49,058 bases of DNA, from positions 327,886 through 376,943 of the forward strand of contig NW_014577354.1 of the NCBI RefSeq assembly GCF_000485595.1, in the 5' to 3' direction. Under the pieces are notes generated by a model. That model searched no databases and was not told the DNA's origin. It worked only from the letters and a program-made list of their open reading frames with translations. This stretch comes from Priapulus caudatus (lineage: Eukaryota > Priapulida > Priapulimorpha > Priapulimorphida > Priapulidae). Shown here piece after piece: positions 22,196 through 32,899 of this stretch (position 1 is the first letter of the stretch; every line of letters begins with the position of its first letter). Both the position numbers and the translations under genes were made by a program.

Positions 22196-23033
22196 CCGCA
22201 TGCACGCTGATTCCTCTCACACAGAATGTAGTAGAAACAGCCAGGACCGAATATAGGCAAATGTTTATTAACTCACAATATTCTAACTAATAACTGTAGC
22301 ATAATTTAGATATCTTAAAATCCCCGACGGGCCGCAATTGGTCGTCACGTGACATCAGGCACAGGCAAGTCGGGTTAGGCGCTATGGCGGGATATAATTT
22401 GGCACCATGCATCTTCCAAGAAAAGAACACGCTATATATATCGGACTACAATAGTTATATAACTGTGAAGCACGGAAAGAAACAAGAAGAACATTACATT
22501 GGTTCCGATCTCTGCGTGCTTTCCATGATCTTTTTTTCTCTTAGGGCGGTAAGTACCTTGAATTATCTTGTTAACGGTGCATCGCAGAAGATTAGTGCTA
22601 CTTCCGGTTCCTGTCATAGTCAGGTCCCTTAGTGCAAAATATGGGCCGAATCGTTACAGGAGTGACAAAAAGTCTCAAACTTGGCACAGTTGTAGCTTAT
22701 GGCAGTACTATAATTATTAGAGAGGGTGCCCAGTGCAGATATTCATTAGAAGTGAATTACAGATGATTAAATGTTCGAACCACCCGACTCCGAATCCCTC
22801 TACCGCGCCCGCCTGTATACAATACCAATACATGTAGGCCTACCAAAGAGCTGTACAATGCGCCAGTACCACTGATCTCTACTATACTAATGTTAGTAGT
22901 ATAGTACGTTAATAGTAACGTTAGTAGAGTAGAGGCAAAGATCATGTACAATAAGATGAGACACTTGACACTTGTTGGGTCACGCGCGACACTAGCGCCG
23001 ACCAACGGTGAGTTAGGATCACGAGCTGTGTAA

Positions 23034-23180
23034 ATGGCGGCGCGCATTGTAAACGCAATGGTACAGTTGTCTGCTGTTAAGAAACGGGACGGTGCGTGGT
23101 GTTTCGCAATTAATTGCAGCAACAACAGCGGCAAGAACGTGGAGTTGTCGTTCTTTCGTTACCAGCGAAATAAATGGTAA
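23034..23180 (+). pseudogene. THAP-domain start, remnant of a P-like transposase
   Basis: ATG at 23034 opens 48 codons beginning MAARIVNAMVQLSAVKKRDG, then WCFAINCSNNSGKNVELSFF and RYQRNKW. C-x4-C, the small/Asn-rich loop, SFFR and a Trp match the first half of the C2CH THAP finger. The frame meets a stop at 23178, but AAATG|GTAAAT at 23177 is a good donor just before it, so this was probably a first exon. The later Cys-x2-His and the AVPTY box are not seen nearby. Position inside long inverted repeats supports a transposase origin. Confidence 0.55.
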
Positions 23181-23291
23181 ATAATTGCACTATGGGCATG
23201 TAATTGCTATGCAAATCTAAGCGAAAATAGTACGACAATCTGTGAAGTCTGCTGTGTAGTTTCGTTGTGTGTGACAGATTGATCGCTTAAT

Positions 23292-23607
23292 CAGGGGCGT
23301 GTACAGGGGGGTCTGTACTCCCCCCCTGCTCGCGTAGAATGTCCATTATATTTTTATTAAACATTTTATTTTATTTTAAAATAATAAAATTGTCTAAGAT
23401 GTTAATGCACCAGACAAAAATGGCATTGATGCACATATCAAGATGAAGTTATTGTGGTGTCAAATGCGAGGAAAACGCATCTGAGAAGGTCTAATTTCAA
23501 AGAAATCATGGTGGAAGGCCCCCCCAGACCCCCCTCCGCCGCGAGCACATACGGTGCTCGCAAGTTAGGGTTACGGTTAGAAAGTACAAATCTTGTACAC
23601 GCCCCTG
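23292..23607. mobile_element. 316-bp MITE nested in the P-like element
   Basis: Terminal inverted repeats CAGGGGCGTGTACA at both ends, with C-run/G-run DNA just inside (GGGGGGTCTG left, CAGACCCCCC right). Non-coding. Inserted between the THAP exon and the tandem repeat. No clear target duplication. Confidence 0.8.
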
Positions 23608-23619
23608 TATATTTGCTAA

Positions 23620-24170
23620 TATATTGACTAATCGTGCTTCAATAAACACAGAGAGTATAGCTAAGACATGTGTCTATAGGTATCTAGAATTTTAGAAATG
23701 TAACTCAAATCCTTCGCGAGATATTAGAGTTAGTACACTATCCTACGGGCCATAGCCGCGCGTATATATTAGCCTATGAGCGATACCGTGCGTATATTTT
23801 TGGTAATTAATTAAACTATTCGTGCTTTAATAAACTCAAAATTCACAGAGACCATAGCTAAGACATGTGTTTATATGTATCTAGAATTTTAGAAAATGTA
23901 ACTCAAATCGTTCGCGAGATATTAGAGTTAGTACACTATCCTACGGGCCATAGCCGCGCGTATTATAATTATTAGCCTATGAGCGATACCGTGCGTATAT
24001 TTTTGGTAATTAATTAAACTATTCGTAATTCAATAAACTCAAAATTCACGGGGATTATAGCTAAGACATGTGTTTATATGTATCTAGATTTATAGAAATG
24101 TAGCTCAATTCGTTCGCGGGATATGAGAGTTAATACACTTTTATGCCGCCTATAGCGCAATAGCGTATGC
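23620..24170. repeat. Tandem repeat, about 190 bp, three copies, inside the P-like element
   Basis: Each unit runs from CGTGCTTCAATAAAC-like, through TAGCTAAGACATGTGT and TTCGCGAGATATTAGAGTTA, to GAGCGATACCGTGCGTATAT. Unit starts are near 23633, 23821 and 24024; the second unit has a short TTATAATTATTAG insertion. Confidence 0.9.
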
Positions 24171-24689
24171 GCGCGGGGGGGGGGGTTAACAACTGTATAC
24201 AATGCCCCAGTAAAGGCGGGCGCGGTTCGTACATTTAATCATCTGTAATTCACTTCTAAGGAATATCTACATTGGGCACCCCCTCTAATATTTATAGTAC
24301 TACCATAGGCTACAACTGTGCCAAGTTTGATGCTTTTGTCAGCTCTGTAACGATCATGAAGCTAAGGGACCTGACTATCAGGAATTATAATTAGGAGACA
24401 GATGTAGATCCCGTGCTCCCGCCGCGGTGCAATTACACAAATGCGCATGCGCCGATGATACCGTAGAAAACAATAAAACTGGCTACGGTGGCACGTATCC
24501 GATCCCCAGGCGATCTGACTGCTGAGCGTATGCACGTGTTTGCGCATGCGTGTTAAACATGTGAACACAGTGGGGCACATTCATTAAGCGCGCAACTCGG
24601 TGTAGTTCTTCCACCGAATCCACCGGCCACCTATCCGTCCGTGGGCCTTTGGTTTTACATTGCAACGCGCACGTGCTAGCGCACGCTTA

Positions 24690-25290
24690 CGTTGACGTGC
24701 TTATGTTTACGTACGTGTTTACGGCACGTGTACGTTTACGGCACGCGTAGGTGTACGTATACGCGTTTACAGTATGGGTACATTTACGGCACGTGTAGGA
24801 GTACGTTCGGGTTTACGGTAAAGGTACGTTTACGGTAAGTTTACAGCACACCTACGGTTTACGTACCTTTACGGCACGCGCACGTATACGTAAGTTTACG
24901 GCACGCCTACATTTGTTCACGTTTGCGTTTACGCACGTTTGCGTTTACGCACGTTTACGTCACGCGTAAGCTACGGCACGGTTAACTTTACGGCACGTGT
25001 AGGAGTACGTTCGGGTTTACGGTAAAGGTACGTTTACGGCACGTGTAGGAGTACGTTCGGGTTTACGGTAAGGGTACGTTTACGGTAAGTTTACAGCACA
25101 CCTACGGTCTACGTACCTTTACGGCACGCGCCCGTATACGTAAGTTTACGGCACGCCTGCGTTTGTTCACGTTTGCGTTTATGCACGTTTACGTCACGCG
25201 TAAGTTACAGCACGGTTAACTTTACGGAACGCGTAAGTTTACACACGTTCACGGCACGAACACGTTTACGCATATATTTACGGCTGCTTT
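24690..25290. repeat. GTTTACGGCACG minisatellite with 250-bp higher-order repeat
   Basis: A 12-base theme (GTTTACGGCACG and variants such as CGTTTGCGTTTACGCAC) fills the region. A longer block from about 24788 recurs at about 25038, offset 250, with few changes. It lies just downstream (in transcription sense) of the BK-beta exon. Confidence 0.85.
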
Positions 25291-25349
25291 GAGTTCACTG
25301 CCACTGTGTGCCGTAGCCGGCCGTCACACGTCATATGATACTCCCGACA

Positions 25350-25814
25350 CTACGTGCGGCTGCTGTAACGTGACGGCAACCCTGCGAACGACAACTTCTT
25401 CTTGCGCGCGGGCTGGCTCTCCGAATGTCTCGTCTGTCGATTGATGGACGCTCGAGTGACGGGGAGACTCGAGTGTCTGTCTAGCGGGTTACACGTCACC
25501 CTGCTAATTGGGTTGTTCGTCTCTATCGACTGTCGAAAATAGAGCTCGCGCTCTTCGATGTCCGGATGATAGATGTCGCCTCGGACGTTCAGCTTGGCGA
25601 CGCGCACGAGCACGACCATGACGATGACGCCGATGACGATGACGCCCGTCGGCCAGAGTAGCGAATGCAGCAGCATCTTCTCGTTGTAGCGTTTGCGGCG
25701 CATCACTTGTTTGTAGTTGTACGGGTTGAAGTGGCAGGCGAATCGAGTGAGTAGCACGCCGTGTTTCAGCTTCCACGCGTTCACCATGTTGTCCATGCAC
25801 GACACGTAGGAGCA
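25350..25814 (-). CDS. BK channel beta-subunit-like protein, last exon
   Basis: Minus-strand exon starting after the acceptor CCGTTACAG at 25816-25815. It reads CSYVSCMDNMVNAWKLKHG, LLTRFACHFNPYNYKQVM, then EKMLLHSLLWPTGVIVIGVI and MVVLVRVAKL, followed by a polar tail to the stop at 25350. The CSY-x-x-C ectodomain end, the F-x-C-x-x-N motif, and LLHSLLWP leading into a transmembrane helix match the C-terminal half of KCNMB (CaKB) proteins, which modulate calcium-activated potassium channels in the membrane. The first transmembrane helix and most of the ectodomain must lie in exons further right on this strand; I did not find them. The tail after NPISR is unlike vertebrate members and could be intronic if a donor is used there. 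Confidence 0.75.
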   Translation of the reverse strand, partial: CSYVSCMDNMVNAWKLKHGVLLTRFACHFNPYNYKQVMRRKRYNEKMLLHSLLWPTGVIVIGVIVMVVLVRVAKLNVRGDIYHPDIEERELYFRQSIETNNPISRVTCNPLDRHSSLPVTRASINRQTRHSESQPARKKKLSFAGLPSRYSSRT

Positions 25815-26185
25815 CTGTAACGGAAACGGAGGTTTAGTTAACGCGTTAATACTAGAGCGAAAGAAAAGGATAGCTCTGGTAAACACACACACGCACGGAC
25901 GCGCACGCACGCACGCACACACACACACGCATGAATGCACTCGTGTTTCAGCTTCCACGCGTTCACAATGTCGTTCATGCACGACACGTAAGAGCACTGT
26001 AACGGAAACGGACGTTAGTTGACGCGTTACTACTACTGTTACTATAGCGAGGGGAGAATAGCTGTGGTAAACACACACACGCGCGCGCACGCTCGCACGC
26101 GCACGTACGAGTACTGTAACGGAAACGGGGGGTTAGTTAAACGCGTTACTATTATTGCTAACAGGGAAGGGGAATAGCTGTGGTA
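25815..26185 (-). repeat. Tandem copies of the BK-beta exon start and acceptor
   Basis: Reading on the minus strand, the acceptor CGTTTCCGTTACAG recurs upstream at about 25997-26010 and 26114-26127. Copy 2 is followed by an exon-like segment (about 25940-25996) encoding CSYVSCMNDIVNAWKLKHE before it dissolves into an AC/GC microsatellite. Copy 3 keeps only YSYV. Between copies lie GTTAAC-type intron ends and ACGC microsatellites. Confidence 0.85.
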
Positions 26186-26189
26186 AACA

Positions 26190-26310
26190 CATGCGTGCGT
26201 GCACGCACAAACACGCACGCACGCTCACGTACGCGTACGCACGCACACACGCACGCGCACGTACGCGTACGCACGCACACGCGCACGTGCACACGTGAGC
26301 ATAAACACGT
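26190..26310. repeat. ACGC-rich tract
   Basis: Alternating CACGCACG/TACGCGTACG DNA. The histidine/threonine and arginine frames are not genes. Confidence 0.9.
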
Positions 26311-26603
26311 ACTGTGTAAACGTGTATCTGTGCTCGCACAGGCTCAGTATTTTGAACTATTTTCCAACAAAATTATTTTCGCTGAAATTATAGATTTCAA
26401 GTAGAGATCACGTGGAAGTGGATTGCTATGTAAAATAAATGACTATTGCAATACACCACTTTAATCGTGTGACGAAGGCTGATTAAAAGTAACTATTCGA
26501 CAGCGGAGTAAGTGATGATGCATGTACAGTTTCTGACAATTTCTGACAGTTTGAGACGAATTCTGATAATTTCCGTCTCTGAGTATGTATCTGAGATGTC
26601 TGC

Positions 26604-26735
26604 GCTTGTTATTGCGTGTCAGGTTCTTGTTCATGCAAGTCATGTTCTTGTTCATGCAAGTCATGTTCTTGTTCATGCAAGTCATGTTCTTGTTATTGCG
26701 TGTCAGGTTCTTGTTCATGCAAGTCATGTTCTTGC
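26604..26735. repeat. 21-bp minisatellite
   Basis: GTTCTTGTTCATGCAAGTCA(T) repeated in tandem, with a variant unit containing TTATTGCGTGTCAG at both ends of the array. Because 21 is a multiple of 3 it stays open in all frames, giving repeats such as MFLFMQV; there is no sign of a real protein. Confidence 0.93.
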
Positions 26736-27039
26736 GGGTAATCGCATGTGCACTGTTCTGCTCAATCCGTGCTACACGCAACAACTGCGCTCCAAATGAC
26801 GCGTGGAGTAGTTACTTCTATTTCTGAAGTTTTCTGCATTCTCATCGGGTGACTTTAAAGTTCGCAGAACGAAGGGGTCGATTGATTCATCGGTGTGTTT
26901 TATTTCACTTCTACGTTAAAGTCAAGTGATTTCACACGAGCGAGAAGTTGAACTGGTGATGGCATGAAACGATACACACTTATTACATGTAGCATCTCCA
27001 CGCATGCGCGCGCTCCACACGGACGCCTCATGTCGTGAA

Positions 27040-27061
27040 CACCCTCTCTATCTCCCCCACC

Positions 27062-27114
<53 letters not shown>

Positions 27115-28140
27115 TCTCTCTCGCTGTCTCTGCCTCTCTTCTCTCTCTCTCTCTCTCGTCTCTCTCTGTCTGCCTCTCTCTGTTCCTTTCTCTCATCGCT
27201 CTTTCGAGCCTCTCTTCTTCTCTTTTCCTCTTCTTTCTCCTCGCTCCTCTCGTCCCCGCCTTATTCTTCTTTCTTTCTCTCTTCCTCTCGTCTGTCTCGT
27301 CTCCCCGCTCTTCTTCTTGTTTTTTTCTACTTCGTCTCGCTCTCCCCGTCTCTCTCTCTCTTCTCGCTCGTATCTTTCTCTCTATCTCGTTTTCTCTCTC
27401 GCCTCCTCCGCTGCTCGTCCCTCTCTCTCTCTGTCTCTCTCCTCTTTTTCCTCGTTTCTCTCTCCATCTATCTGATATATATAGCATACTAATATCAGAA
27501 AATAATAGAGGGAATGCCGCGCTTCCTATTATTCTAACTTCTCCCTTGCTCTCGGCTCTCTCATTTTCCCTCTCCTCTCGTCATCCCCCGCCCTCTCCAT
27601 ACTTCTCTCTCCTCCTCTTCTCTCTCGTCTCTCTCTCTCTCTTCTGGCTCCTCTTTCTCGTCTCTCTTCTCCGGGGCTCATCTCTCCCCTGAGTGTTGTC
27701 CCTTTCTTCCTCTCTCCTCGTGCTTCTGTCCTGGGTCTCGGTCTTTTGGATCTGCCTCATGTCCCTATCCCTCCTCCTCCCGGGCGTCTCCCCGGTGCTC
27801 TCTCTCGTCTCTCCATTTCTCTCTCAGTGCGCCCCCCCCCCCTGGCGTCCTCCGCGCCCTGTCCTTCGGGGCGCCGGGCGCCCCGCTCGGCTGTGCCGGT
27901 TGTGTGCGGTCTTAGCGGGTCTTGCCGGCGGGCGTGCTGTGCCGCGCGGTGTCCGGCCAGCCGGCCGTCCGGTGTTTGGGAGTTGCCCGGCTCGCGTCCT
28001 CTCTTCACTCCCGACCTGTCACTTCTGACTCTCGCGTCTCCGCCCCGCTCTCTCCCTCTCTTCCCGTCTCCCGGCCATCCATCGAGCCTCTTCTCCTCTG
28101 CCGTAGTCTCTCTCTCTCTCTCCTTGCCACTTCTTTCTAG
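27040..28140. repeat. CT-rich low-complexity tract
   Basis: About 1.1 kb of CTCT/TTCTC/TCCC DNA with a GC-rich patch at about 27830-27990. A small A/T-rich interruption (27473-27530) contains an imperfect hairpin (AAAATAATAG with CTATTATTCT). Long frames on both strands are compositional. Confidence 0.9.
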
Positions 28141-28199
28141 CTCGGCACGGCGGGTCCCTCCTCTCTCTCAGCACATTCGTTTTTTTCTTAAAATCCAAC

Positions 28200-29150
28200 G
28201 CAGAGCGTGAGCTAGCGCCATCGGTCTGAAAAAAACGATTAATTCAGCGACGGAAGCCTGACAGTTGGAGCGTCCCTACGCAGCCCGCTGCCGCGCGATT
28301 TCACACTAAGGTCGTGTTGAAATGAACCGACGACTGTCACGTTAAAATGCCGGCATGAGTATTACAAGTGGCAGCCGGCGTGACACCGGCGTGTTGCGCT
28401 GATCAGGTACGTCCACTCAGGTGCGTGCGCTGCTCAGGACGTAAACCCGCAACCGGGAATGGCATCGGGATGCCAAGGGCGAACGCGAACGCATGGCGTG
28501 GCTCTTTGTGGGCGCGGCGGCAGCTACGAGCAAGCGCGCTGTTGAACTAAACGGGGATTTGGACGGGAAGCGAGTTAGGAGTATTCTTTCGCGGGATGTA
28601 TTACGTGAGCCGGAGGGCCTGGAATTTAGCCGCCACTGCTGAGAGCGTGGGATTATAATAGTATTTCTACTCTGCGTAATAGCGAATACGGCGAGACGCG
28701 ACGCTGCCTATGTTTCACTGGTCGTGTGTCAACGTCGAGATTGCGTCACTCATAACTTGACGTGAGCGGCCATGATACACGAACGCGCCGAGGATGACAC
28801 TTGTGCTATTCCAATCGCACCTACCCGTCACCAGTGTCCTGTATTTCAAATATGGGGACCCATTGGACCACTCGCAAATCGTCCGATCTCAGGAACTAGG
28901 CATTACTGCTAGGCAAACGGTTTCCTACGAAAATCTGGCACAAATACGAAAATAACCGGCTTTACGCACTTTGTCGCCTACGTCCTTACTGTGAATTTTC
29001 GCATTCCGTAATCAGAATAACGTCCTTTCATTGTATCCTCTAAACTCAGAACCATCCAGCTGACGCGCTTGTGGATACGTGCGCCGGCCTCGAATTGGCG
29101 GCACGTCTCCACTGCGAACAGGCGCTTCATACTTGAACATGCGCCGCGGT
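28200..29150. other. Intergenic DNA, no gene seen
   Basis: Ordinary mixed sequence without repeats or convincing frames. Confidence 0.5.
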
Positions 29151-29325
29151 GGTTGGGTGGTGGTGGTGGTGCGGTGTGGGGTGTGGGTGGTGGTCGGTGT
29201 GGTGTGGGGTGTGGTAGTGTGTGGTGGGGTGTGTGGTGTGGATGGTGGTTATATGGTGGTGGTGGTGGTGGCGGTGGTGGTGGTGGTGGTATGTCGTGTG
29301 TGTGGTGGGTGGCGTCGGTGGTGTA
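29150..29325. repeat. GTG-rich tract
   Basis: (GGT)n/(GTGGTG)n of about 170 bases. Poly-Val and poly-Gly frames only. Confidence 0.93.
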
Positions 29326-29577
29326 GTGCTAACCGCGCGGCGGCGTAGTCAGTGGGTGCGGTCGTGCGCCGCTCTTTTGATTCTAGATCTTTCTAACGTA
29401 ATTATATTTCAACGAATACCTAAGTCTCTGAGCAATCGTAAAGAAGCGTGTGGGTTCAAATAATTACCCTGAAACTACATCCATTCGATGCCGCCGCCGT
29501 CATCATCAATTCTGTAGAATCAAACATCCGCGCCGGCTTCGTACGTTAACTTTGTCAGACTCGCAGACCTCTAGTCA

Positions 29578-29766
29578 TCACCAGCTTGCTTCATCGCTCT
29601 CCAACGATGTTATTGTGTCGCGTAGCCCAGACGTCGCCGTCTCCGTGGCATAATCATCTGTAGCCGGTTCATTAAAAAATACATTGTTGCCTCGCGTAAC
29701 CATAGCCATCAGCTCTTGAAATTGGTGCGTTGGAAAGGTCCGTGTCAAGGATAAATCAGATAACAT
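29578..29766 (-). CDS. Unrecognised protein-like minus-strand frame
   Basis: A 62-codon frame from ATG to TGA reading MLSDLSLTRTF, then FQELMAMVTRGNNVFF, then DDYATETATSGLRDTITSLE and SDEASW. The even amino-acid use and acidic, Ser/Thr-rich C-terminus look like the tail of a real protein, possibly the last exon of a spliced gene (an AG at CAATTTCAAG could be its acceptor). It matches no family I know. It may be chance. Confidence 0.22.
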   Translation of the reverse strand: MLSDLSLTRTFPTHQFQELMAMVTRGNNVFFNEPATDDYATETATSGLRDTITSLESDEASW

Positions 29767-29799
29767 AAATCGAATGTGTCTCGTAAAGATACGCCATAT

Positions 29800-29965
29800 A
29801 AATGTGGTGTGTGTGTGTTGTGGTGTGTTGGTGTGTGTGCGTTGTGTCGTGTGCTGTGCTCTGCGCGTAGTGTGTATGTGGTGCGTCGTGCGTGCGGCGT
29901 GCGTGCGTACGCGTGCGTGCGTGCGTGCGTGTGTGTTGTGTGTGTGTGTGTGTGTGTGTGTGAAA
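29800..29965. repeat. GT-rich array
   Basis: Degenerate (GT)n/(GCGT)n; Cys-Val frames only. Confidence 0.95.
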
Positions 29966-29967
29966 TT

Positions 29968-30395
29968 CTGATATTTTGATTAAAAAATGTTTTTAAAATG
30001 GAGTTGGGGTACCCGTGAGTTGATTTTTGTGAGAAATCGCCATGGCTCTGGTAAAAGATGGTACGACGCGCTAGCTTGCTGGGTACCCAGGACAGAATGC
30101 TTCTGGCAGCACTCTCAGATACATTGTACCTGATTGTACGTGTATATAACCGTTGACATACCCGTCGAGTTAACAGATACTAGGCATATGCAACCCAGGA
30201 TATGACCGCCTGCTACATTAGCAAATATTCTAGAATTATATCTATGTTCAACAGGCTAAAAGCCGGGTTCGCGCATGCGCAGTAGCTGACTAAACGACTA
30301 ATTCAAAATTGTTAGATTCGAAAAATTATTTAAAATGGAGTTGGGATACCTCTGAGTAGATTTACTTAACAAATCTCTATTGTTATGACGCTTAA
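29968..30395. repeat. Diverged direct repeats, about 345 bp apart
   Basis: AAAATGGAGTTGGG(G/A)TACC followed by TGAGTTGATTT/TGAGTAGATTT recurs at about 29995 and 30331, with similar flanks (TTTTAAAATGG, TTATTTAAAATGG). Probably an old tandem or interspersed repeat. Confidence 0.6.
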
Positions 30396-30399
30396 GATC

Positions 30400-30950
30400 A
30401 ATAATTGTACAAATGCAAAATGTTTCGGTGGGAGGATCGATGTGATATAATAGAGCTACGCGTACTTACAATAGGTTACGATGTGGAAGATTACTGGCAT
30501 ATGTTCGCATAGTGGCAGGGGACTATCGGGATCATGCGGCCTAAGTGAAATTTTGAAATCGGATTTTACCATGCACATCTCCTTCGGGCATGCCCCTCTC
30601 TAGTTTGAGCGCGTAAGATCGGCCGAAATGTTTTGCTTGCGACCTACGCGCCATTGCCCACGTGCATTGCCAGACACATCACAGAGTATAGTGACGACAT
30701 CATCGGCACACGCATGAAATGTAATAACCTTTGAAGTGGAGCGGCGTGCAAAAATCATGTACGGCAAATTCACTGCAGAGTGACGATAATCGATAACTGC
30801 TGACATAAGTCCACAGGACCGATCAGTACAATCAAACATACTCGCCAGTATATCGTACAATATCCTAGTCCGCATCAAAGATTATCATCATATATTCTCA
30901 TGCAAGCGAATATGTATTGCATATGCATTCGAGCGGTAATCGTGATATTT
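30400..30950. other. Intergenic DNA, no gene seen
   Basis: A 92-codon minus-strand frame (30600-30878) has no recognisable motif. Confidence 0.45.
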
Positions 30951-30954
30951 TCAG

Positions 30955-31109
30955 CTGCCGAGAACTCCGCAGCCTCACTAGCTGCCAGTCTCGGCGATCA
31001 TTGTCGTGCTGCTAAATGGCTACAGCTAACGTTACCTCACTCAAGCACTTCCATTATGTTTGTTATTCTTATTACTTCCCTTCTACTTTCCTGCGAAGCA
31101 CTTATTTAA
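30955..31109 (+). CDS. Alternative terminal-exon candidate with hydrophobic tail
   Basis: After TGATATTTTCAG, an exon in phase 1 would follow exon 4 of the IGFBP-Kazal-Ig gene in frame: AAENSAASLAASLGD, then a middle part, ending in SIMFVILITSLLLSCEALI and TAA. Small residues followed by a C-terminal hydrophobic stretch resemble a GPI-anchor signal. However it lies 20 kb away, past the tRNA and many repeats, and a nearer candidate exists at 11283-11335. Phase agreement alone has a one-in-three chance. Confidence 0.18.
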
Positions 31110-31214
31110 ATGTTTATTTACCACATTTATCGCTTGGTACAGTAAAAAGCTATTACGCGCCGGCGAAACGTTGACAAACGAAACGCCCTAATGATAATAA
31201 TATTTAGAGAGAAA

Positions 31215-31570
<356 letters not shown>

Positions 31571-31572
31571 CA

Positions 31573-32451
31573 AGCATTATGCTAACGCTACAATTTAGAA
31601 TATATAATTAATGGAACAGCATACCTTATACCTTATGCGGTCATGGCAACGAACTGGAACTCATGGTGATTATAATGATTATGTGTGAGTGTTTTCGCTA
31701 CATTATTGAAACAATGCTTCTCATATCTTGCTTGCTTCAGTAAACGTGAGATTACTTTTCCATTCAGTTTCGCGTATTAACGAATTTCACTCACTATAAA
31801 TAATTTCTATATACACATCAAGTCTACCTATCACCGACAGAGAGGAGAGAAGCGAGAAGAAAAAATAGCAGGAGCGATAAAGAGATACGATAGAGTAAAA
31901 AGCTAGAGCGAGAGAAAAAGAAAAGGACAGCGCGAGAGACTGAAAAGGAGATAAGAAAGAAAAAAAGAGAGCGAGAGAGAGAAACGCGAGTGACAACACA
32001 GAGAGAGAAGAGATCGCCGGACGTAAGAGCAGAAAACGAAAGATGGCGAGAGGTAGAGACGGGGAAGAGACAGCGAGAGAAAAATGAACAGATATAGGGA
32101 AGAAGAGAAACACGCGAGAGAAGGAGAGAAACCGCGAAAAAGAGAGACAGAGAGAGTAGGCGAGAGACCCAGAGAGGGCGGGAAGAGAACGATCGTATAT
32201 TATAAGAAGAATATCACACGAATAATTAAACAAATACCAGTGTGCCTCATCAGAACAACAACGTGCACTCAAGGTATAATAAACACTCCGAGATCAATGC
32301 CATAGATGGACAATACCTATACGTAACGCTAAAGCATGCACAAATTAACTTCAAGTTACTATAGTCTATAATATCATCGTGCCCATCGGATTTGTTTTAA
32401 TCAGAAGTTCACGATCTCACGTTGCCGTGTCGACGACTGCCGGGTTTCGCA
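31573..32451. repeat. Block Y (first copy)
   Basis: From GCATTATGCTAACG to the N gap. The same sequence recurs at 40785-41690 with many indels. Contains purine-rich GAGAGA/AAGAGA DNA at about 31830-32190. No gene. Confidence 0.9.
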
Positions 32452-32476
32452 NNNNNNNNNNNNNNNNNNNNNNNNN
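32452..32476. other. Assembly gap of 25 N
   Basis: Exactly 25 N, a fixed placeholder size, sits where Y stops and X' begins. True distance and even adjacency are unknown. Confidence 1.
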
Positions 32477-32636
32477 AGGATACTCTTTCAGCTTCAAGCA
32501 CATTAGCTCTAACGTTGAATCAGATTGGAATAAGAATAGGTCAGAACATTGATCGACAGGGACATTTAAAGGAGCTGAGAAAAAAGCATATGGTCACGAT
32601 TTCATTAAATGAGAATCTGCCTCGCTTTCCTTCAAG

Positions 32637-32826
32637 CTTGCTCATGGATCGCCCGGCCACCCGGCCCGAGTGCCACTCTTAATCCCGACGGTATGTGATC
32701 GAGGACGTGCGGAGGAATAGCAGCATCATCGCCTACGCTGTGAGGCCATGGGCTTACCCCGATTTCTCTTGTAGAGTGGAGCTTGCACCGACGCGCGAGT
32801 GGAGAACGTCGTTCTAGGCTTGCCAA
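32637..32826 (+). pseudogene. Broken copy of Ig exon 3
   Basis: Counterpart of 10217-10360. The acceptor is CTTCAAG instead of CTTCAG, and several insertions shift the frame through the region that encodes the first Ig cysteine and Trp in X. Likely sequence error or a false duplicate, not a second gene. Confidence 0.8.
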
Positions 32827-32899
32827 GTAGTAGAAAACTTGTAGTGGTAGGGGCCTTTGATGCTCAGAATGGCGGTGGAAGGCGGGCAGGGCTGGCTGA

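Larger units (their letters stand above)
22609..24384. mobile_element. P-element-like transposon remnant, 1.78 kb, with long inverted ends
   Basis: The left end (TTCCTG..ATAGTCAGGTCCCTTAG onward, to about 22800) and the right end (about 24205-24384) are inverted copies of about 180 bases, sharing CAAACTTGGCACAGTTGTAG and GAATTACAGATGATTAAATG. About 425 bases inside the left end is a short frame with the start of a THAP zinc finger, the DNA-binding domain of P-element transposases. The catalytic part is missing and is replaced by a nested MITE and a tandem repeat, so this copy is non-autonomous. Confidence 0.75.

Noticed and set aside
24690-25290. CRISPR-like regular repeat
   Set aside because: Repeats are contiguous and degenerate without unique spacers, and the genome is eukaryotic.
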